DNA from: Deltaproteobacteria bacterium
Lineage (GTDB): Bacteria; Desulfobacterota; Binatia; HRBIN30; JACQVA1
NCBI GenBank assembly: GCA_016178705.1
Contig: JACOST010000011.1
Span: 124,001 to 188,000 of the forward strand
Direction of reading: 5' to 3'
DNA length: 64,000 bases
The notes beneath the pieces are model-generated. The model saw only the letters and a list, made by a program, of their open reading frames with translations. It did not search any database and was not told where the DNA came from. Shown piece by piece: positions 58,600 through 64,000 of this stretch. How positions within the stretch are numbered: position 1 is the first letter of the stretch; each line of letters opens with the position of its first letter. Position numbers and translations under genes: made by a program.

Positions 58600-59955
58600 T
58601 CAGCGGCGCGCGTAGGTCATCAGGCAGGGGTGAGCGGCGCGGGCGACGCCGCCCACCTGGCGCGGGCGCGGCACGGCGGCGCTGAAATGCGGCTGTAGGT
58701 CGTAGCGATCAATCAATCGCCGCAAGGCGATGCGAATAGCGGAAATCGAAAAGCGCTGCGCCGGACACGAATGGATGCCGTGGCCGAACGTGCTCACCAA
58801 CTCGCGCGCCGGCAGCGGCACGTCCTTGGCCAAGCGCCGCCCTTCATAGTGCCGCGGGTCGAAGCGATCCAGCCCGCGCGCCGCACTGTTGTTGTTGACT
58901 GGCAGCATGGTGGTCAGCATCACGCCGGGCGCCAGCGCATATCGCCCACTCTCGATCTCGATCGTGAGCGGGGACAGTACCCGCCGCAGCGTGATCGAAC
59001 GCTGCGCCATCCGGATCGACTCGTTGGCGCACTGCTCCAGCAACGTGTCGTCACCGTCACGCACGCGTTCCAGGTACTGCGGGTGCAAGAGCAGATTGAC
59101 CAGCGTCCATGCCAGCGCTGCGTAGAGATTCGACTGCGCGCCCATGTGCAACACCATGATATCGCGGGCCGCGTTGATCTCGCGCTGACCCGCCGGCAGA
59201 TCGGCGAATCCGTCGGCGATGCGTTCGAGATAGTCGCCAAGGCGGATGCCGGTGCGCTGCCGCGCCTGCAAGATCTCCGTGAAAATCTCCTCGATGCCGT
59301 GCATGGCGCGGCGTTCGCGCGCCTTGCGCGTCGCGAAGGTGACGAACGCTTGCGCCGGGCGCACGAAGGAGTCGCCGGAATCGAGGCGGTCGAAGAGCGG
59401 GATCAGCCGATCGAGCGTCGGTGGCGTCGCCGCCTCGCGGCCCGCCCAGCACGACAGCCCGAGCCGATTGCCGAGCCGGCGCATGGTCGCAAAGATCTCG
59501 CAGCGGCCGTGCGCGCCCAGTTCCTCGATCTGCGCGCCCACCGCCTCCTCCAGACACCCGAGATAATCCTCGGTCTCTTGTTTGCCGAACAGCGTATGCG
59601 GAAAGGTGCGGCGACCGACTAGCAGTTCGAGCGGCAGCTTGCGCTTGAGCACCAACTCGAAGGTAGCCAGCCCGAAGCTCGCCTGGTCTTCGGCGAACGC
59701 GTAGAGCTGCTGCACGCCACGGGGCGAGAACACGCAGAACAGGCGATAGCCGAAGACGTCGACAACGAAGGTGTCGCCCAGGCGCGCACGCGTTCGTTGA
59801 AAGAACGCGGTCGGGTTGCGCAGCAAGCCGATACCCGCGCCGACCCATGGCAGCGCGGGTAGAGCGGGCAGCGCGCCGGCCACGCGGCGCGGCATCGGCG
59901 GCATCGGCGGCATCGGATTGACCTCAGGCAGCGGCGTCAGAAACCAGTCGAACAT
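58600..59955 (-). CDS. cytochrome P450
   Basis: 451 residues from the ATG at 59955 (MFDWFLTPLPEVNP); a longer frame starts at 59988. The heme-binding Cys is in FGHGIHSCPAQRFS; the ExxR region is in CANESIRMAQRSI and RSITLRRVLSPLTIE, and the I-helix analogue is INAARDIMVLHMGAQSNLYAALAW. The text KLPLELLVGRRTFPHTLFGKQETEDYL resembles bacterial P450s related to sterol or bile-acid hydroxylases. A Pro-Met run (PMPPMPPMP) precedes the domain. Redox partners are not in the window. Confidence 0.9.
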   Translation of the reverse strand: MFDWFLTPLPEVNPMPPMPPMPRRVAGALPALPALPWVGAGIGLLRNPTAFFQRTRARLGDTFVVDVFGYRLFCVFSPRGVQQLYAFAEDQASFGLATFELVLKRKLPLELLVGRRTFPHTLFGKQETEDYLGCLEEAVGAQIEELGAHGRCEIFATMRRLGNRLGLSCWAGREAATPPTLDRLIPLFDRLDSGDSFVRPAQAFVTFATRKARERRAMHGIEEIFTEILQARQRTGIRLGDYLERIADGFADLPAGQREINAARDIMVLHMGAQSNLYAALAWTLVNLLLHPQYLERVRDGDDTLLEQCANESIRMAQRSITLRRVLSPLTIEIESGRYALAPGVMLTTMLPVNNNSAARGLDRFDPRHYEGRRLAKDVPLPARELVSTFGHGIHSCPAQRFSISAIRIALRRLIDRYDLQPHFSAAVPRPRQVGGVARAAHPCLMTYARR

Positions 59956-60441
59956 CACGAGCCGCCGCGCACGGCGCCATTGACCCAATCGCCGTCGCGC
60001 TCAATGATCACCGTGAACTCGCTGCGCATCGGGTTCTCTGTGGCGAACCCTACCCCGCGCCCTGCTGGCTTGTCCACTTGTGGCTAGGCACGCGTTGGCT
60101 CCGATCACCTCCTCTGGCAGTCGGGGAGCGGGATCGATCCGCCCCGTCTGGGCCTTAACGGCGCAGCGCGCGACGGCAACCAACCGTACTCTTCGAGGTC
60201 GTTGCTCCGAATGAGGGCCGTCGAGTAGCCCTCTGCCAAGGCCTGACCTCACATTTTTTCTTCCTCTTCGGCGCCAAAGGGCTTGACTCTCCCGATGCGG
60301 CCGTTTAAATACGCCCATCGGCATTCCCGTCAGCAGTGCGACGAATTTGGTCTTGAAGACGGGCCTGAGCGCGGCGTTGATCCCAACTTTTCCATCCCGA
60401 ACCTGATGCAGACCCAGCAGTTTTAGGCTTGGGCCGCCCAC
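59956..60441. other. intergenic region between P450 and rpoD
   Basis: About 490 bases with no convincing gene on either strand; a minus-strand frame at 60001-60465 is not supported by family text. It holds the rpoD promoter at 60283-60311 and a TTTTTTC run at about 60254-60260. Confidence 0.5.
60283..60311 (+). promoter_or_regulatory. sigma-70-type promoter upstream of rpoD
   Basis: TTGACT (-35, 60283-60288), 17-base spacer, TAAATA (-10, 60306-60311). The spacing and both boxes are near consensus, and transcription would begin near 60318 and read into rpoD with a leader of about 125 bases. Confidence 0.7.
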
Positions 60442-62286
<1,845 letters not shown>

Positions 62287-62317
62287 GCCGTCAAATCGAG
62301 CCTCGTGTGGAGGTAGT

Positions 62318-62476
62318 ATGATGATCAAACAAAATCTCGAGAAGGAGCTGCGCAACTGGCGCGAAGCTCGAGCCCGCAAACAGAGCGGGCGGCAAACGCC
62401 GACCGATCGGCGTACGTTGCGGGTGAATGGGCAGGAGGTGGTGGTGGTTACGAAGCCTAAGCGGGCTCTCGCCTAA
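62318..62476 (+). CDS. 52-residue conserved-looking basic protein downstream of rpoD
   Basis: MMIKQNLEKELRNWREARARK then QTPTDRRTLRVNGQEVVVVTKP, with GGAGG at a good distance before the ATG at 62318. No family recognised. Helical basic first half, short beta-like second half (TLRVNGQEVVVVTK). 31 bases after the rpoD stop, so may be co-transcribed. Confidence 0.55.
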   Translation: MMIKQNLEKELRNWREARARKQSGRQTPTDRRTLRVNGQEVVVVTKPKRALA

Positions 62477-62632
62477 CACGCTTCACGGCCGTCTACCGGC
62501 CGGACACTTCCTGATACACGCTTCGCTCCAAACAACTCGCGGTGGCTACCGCCCCGCAGCCGGTGAGGTTTGCCTGCACCGTGTCCTTGGTTGACTGGTT
62601 TGGCTTCACCCACTAGACGATGGCAAGCTGGC

Positions 62633-62977
62633 ATGAGTTCCCGACCCTTTCGCTTGTTCACCGCGGCGCTCCTCGGCACGCTCACACTGCCTGCCGCACC
62701 GCTGTCGGCGCGACAGCTCAACTGCGCGGCCGTGCGCGCGGCGCTGAACGCCGGCAAGGCTCCGGCCGACGTGGCCATGCAGTTCCACACCTCGACACGC
62801 CGGGTCTTCGAGTGCAAGACCGGCAAGGATCAACATCACCACCGTACGCCCGGGAGCGCCCATGGGCCTCATGGTCGGTCCCTGGTGCGCCCAACTCACA
62901 CGCCAATTCCGGAACGTGATCAGGCCACGCCGCTGGTGCCAACCCCCGAATCGCCGCGACGTGGCGCGCGCGGCTGA
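62633..62977 (+). CDS. small secreted Cys-Cys module protein, paralogue of the protein at 15104-15436
   Basis: 114 residues from the ATG at 62633; signal-like RLFTAALLGTLTLPAAPLSA, then QLNCAAVRAALNAGKAPADVAMQ and a second Cys 31 residues after the first (RRVFECKT), aligning without gaps to the module of the 15 kb protein (shared N-C, R-A-x-L, G, V-A, S-T, C-x-T). The tail is His/Pro/Arg-rich (KDQHHHRTPGSAHGPHG). Role unknown. Confidence 0.6.
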   Translation: MSSRPFRLFTAALLGTLTLPAAPLSARQLNCAAVRAALNAGKAPADVAMQFHTSTRRVFECKTGKDQHHHRTPGSAHGPHGRSLVRPTHTPIPERDQATPLVPTPESPRRGARG

Positions 62978-63042
62978 GTCGCAACGCCACGCCACTCCCC
63001 GCGGCTTGCCTCGGCTAGCACGCGTCGGTAACGTGAATTCGA

Positions 63043-63858
63043 ATGATAGGGCGAGGCATTGCTGTGTGCGTGGCTCTCGCACTGATCCTCACCGCGCCCG
63101 AGGCGGCGCGCGCCGGGGGAACACGTTACGTACTCGGCCCCGGTAGTTCGATTACCGCGACCTGTCGGGGCTGTGTCGACCCACCGCCCCCGGCGCAACC
63201 GTTGACCGGTTCCTTCGACCTGGAGCCCCTGCCGCTCCCCGGCAACTCCGACGTCGCGGCCGTCACCGGCTTTGACGCGCATGCCGAATCCTTCACCCTC
63301 GCCGGTTCAGGATTTCTGCAGCGGAAGAGCGCGGAGACTCGCCTGGTGGTCGACGCACGGATCAACGATACGACCGTGGTCCTGATCAGCGGGCGACGGC
63401 AAGACATCCATCTCCCCCGTTTCACCGTGATACTCAGCTCGTCGAACTCTCAGTCTATCGGCTACCTCGTGGTGCTGGTGGCGCAGCCCGCCGGTGCCGA
63501 TCAGCACGACAGCGACGGTGACGGCATTGGCGACACGGTCGACAACTGCCGCCACACACCAAATTTCGATCAACACGACGCGGACGGTGATGGGGTCGGC
63601 GACGCCTGCGATCAGTGCGGGGCGACGACCGCCGATCAACCGGTCGGCGACGATGGCTGCAATCTCACCCGCCGCTGCCCGTGCCAAGGCCCACGCAGCG
63701 GCGGGGAATGGTCAGGACAGGGCACATACGTGCGGTGTGTCGCGCGCGCGCTGCGCGAATTGCGACGCAGCGGAAAAATCTCGGCACGCGAAATGGTGGA
63801 TTTGATTCAGCAGGCGTTGCGCTCCGGCTGCGGCCGCACGGCGCTGGCCTGTCGATAG
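63043..63858 (+). CDS. secreted protein with thrombospondin type 3-like repeats
   Basis: 271 residues with a signal peptide ([18 protein letters not shown]). A Pro-rich start (DPPPPAQPL) precedes a beta-rich part, then two calcium-binding-like repeats [14 protein letters not shown] and [14 protein letters not shown] of the TSP type 3 type. The C-terminal ~60 residues ([10 protein letters not shown] ... [11 protein letters not shown]) have more Cys. Such repeats bind Ca2+ and are common in exported proteins of delta-type bacteria. Confidence 0.75.
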   Translation: MIGRGIAVCVALALILTAPEAARAGGTRYVLGPGSSITATCRGCVDPPPPAQPLTGSFDLEPLPLPGNSDVAAVTGFDAHAESFTLAGSGFLQRKSAETRLVVDARINDTTVVLISGRRQDIHLPRFTVILSSSNSQSIGYLVVLVAQPAGADQHDSDGDGIGDTVDNCRHTPNFDQHDADGDGVGDACDQCGATTADQPVGDDGCNLTRRCPCQGPRSGGEWSGQGTYVRCVARALRELRRSGKISAREMVDLIQQALRSGCGRTALACR

Positions 63859-63869
63859 CGGGGCTACGT

Positions 63870-64000
63870 TTACTTCTTGGTGCTGACCTTGCCGCCGTAG
63901 CCGCGCGTCGATTCCACCGCCCACTGCGTGGAACTGTTCAGATATGACAGGATGCCCGCCGCGTCGAAGTAGCGATAGCACCAAATGCTCGCGGCACCGA
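63870..64000 (-). CDS. C-terminal fragment of an unknown protein, cut by the window edge
   Basis: The minus strand from 64000 to the TAA at 63870-63872 reads an uninterrupted 42-residue tail ending in GGKVSTKK, containing WCYRYFDAAG and YLNSSTQWAVEST. Not enough to identify a family. Confidence 0.45.
   Translation of the reverse strand, partial: GAASIWCYRYFDAAGILSYLNSSTQWAVESTRGYGGKVSTKK

Overview
The window is a GC-rich bacterial chromosome segment with dense coding on both strands, an 80-90-residue tRNA-Ser gene and a housekeeping sigma factor (RpoD). No phage structural genes, IS transposases, rRNA or CRISPR arrays were seen. The gene content (two luciferase-like flavin/F420 monooxygenases, CaiB-type CoA-transferase, SCP-x-type thiolase, acyl-CoA dehydrogenase, enoyl-CoA hydratase, nitronate-monooxygenase-like protein, lone EthD protein, DUF1329/MMPL/YCF48 operon, LPS-type ABC export) suggests a soil or aquatic Gram-negative lineage of the deltaproteobacterial/Candidatus Binatota type. 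This is an inference from gene families, not a phylogenetic result.

Layout. 0-6.2 kb: EthD fragment, frameshifted CoA-transferase, LLM oxidoreductase, membrane-bound adenylate cyclase, then an opposing pair (SRPBCC-Rieske protein and second LLM oxidoreductase). 6.2-14.5 kb: a surface-glycan locus (GT2, CDP-alcohol phosphatidyltransferase, a 1,312-residue multi-domain glycosyltransferase, Wzt/Wzm-type exporter) beside tRNA-Ser(UGA). 14.5-19.5 kb: a lipoprotein, a small His/Pro-rich secreted protein, an AhpD/CMD protein, then a murein-recycling run (LD-carboxypeptidase, serine hydrolase, Mpl). 19.5-26.4 kb: thiolase, then ergothioneine genes egtD (divergent) and egtC-egtB, directly followed by an ABC ATPase and a substrate-binding/permease fusion of the betaine/ergothioneine (OpuC/EgtU) type.

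26.4-30.2 kb is an accessory stretch: an orphan 2-oxoacid oxidoreductase gamma subunit, a two-gene nucleotidyltransferase module resembling a toxin-antitoxin pair, an orphan 207-residue protein, and a RelE/ParE module bracketed by a 214-bp direct repeat of the 3' end of an enoyl-CoA hydratase gene. 30-38 kb: acyl-CoA/amidohydrolase genes and the DUF1329-RND-YCF48 operon. 38-46 kb: an endo/exonuclease-phosphatase protein, a SEFIR-STAND-TPR receptor-like protein (candidate immune protein), a sulfotransferase, a flavin oxidoreductase, and an ECF sigma/MFS/YCII group. 47-60 kb: acyl-CoA ligase, secreted MsrA/MsrB, patatin, TauD-type dioxygenase, ABC-F protein, a molybdopterin oxidoreductase, a DUF5666-like secreted protein and a cytochrome P450. 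60-64 kb: rpoD behind a good sigma-70 promoter, then small secreted proteins, including a paralogue of the His-rich protein at 15 kb.

Several dispersed short repeats occur between genes: an 80-bp palindromic element (two copies in opposite orientation), a TCGATACG/CTACTCGGG element (four places), a CACGAAG inverted repeat, and a GTGAGTC heptamer array. The observations I rate highest are the combined ergothioneine synthesis/transport operon with a reversed fusion order, the duplicated-gene-end toxin-antitoxin insertion, the SEFIR-STAND protein, and the paired small Cys-Cys/His-rich secreted proteins.
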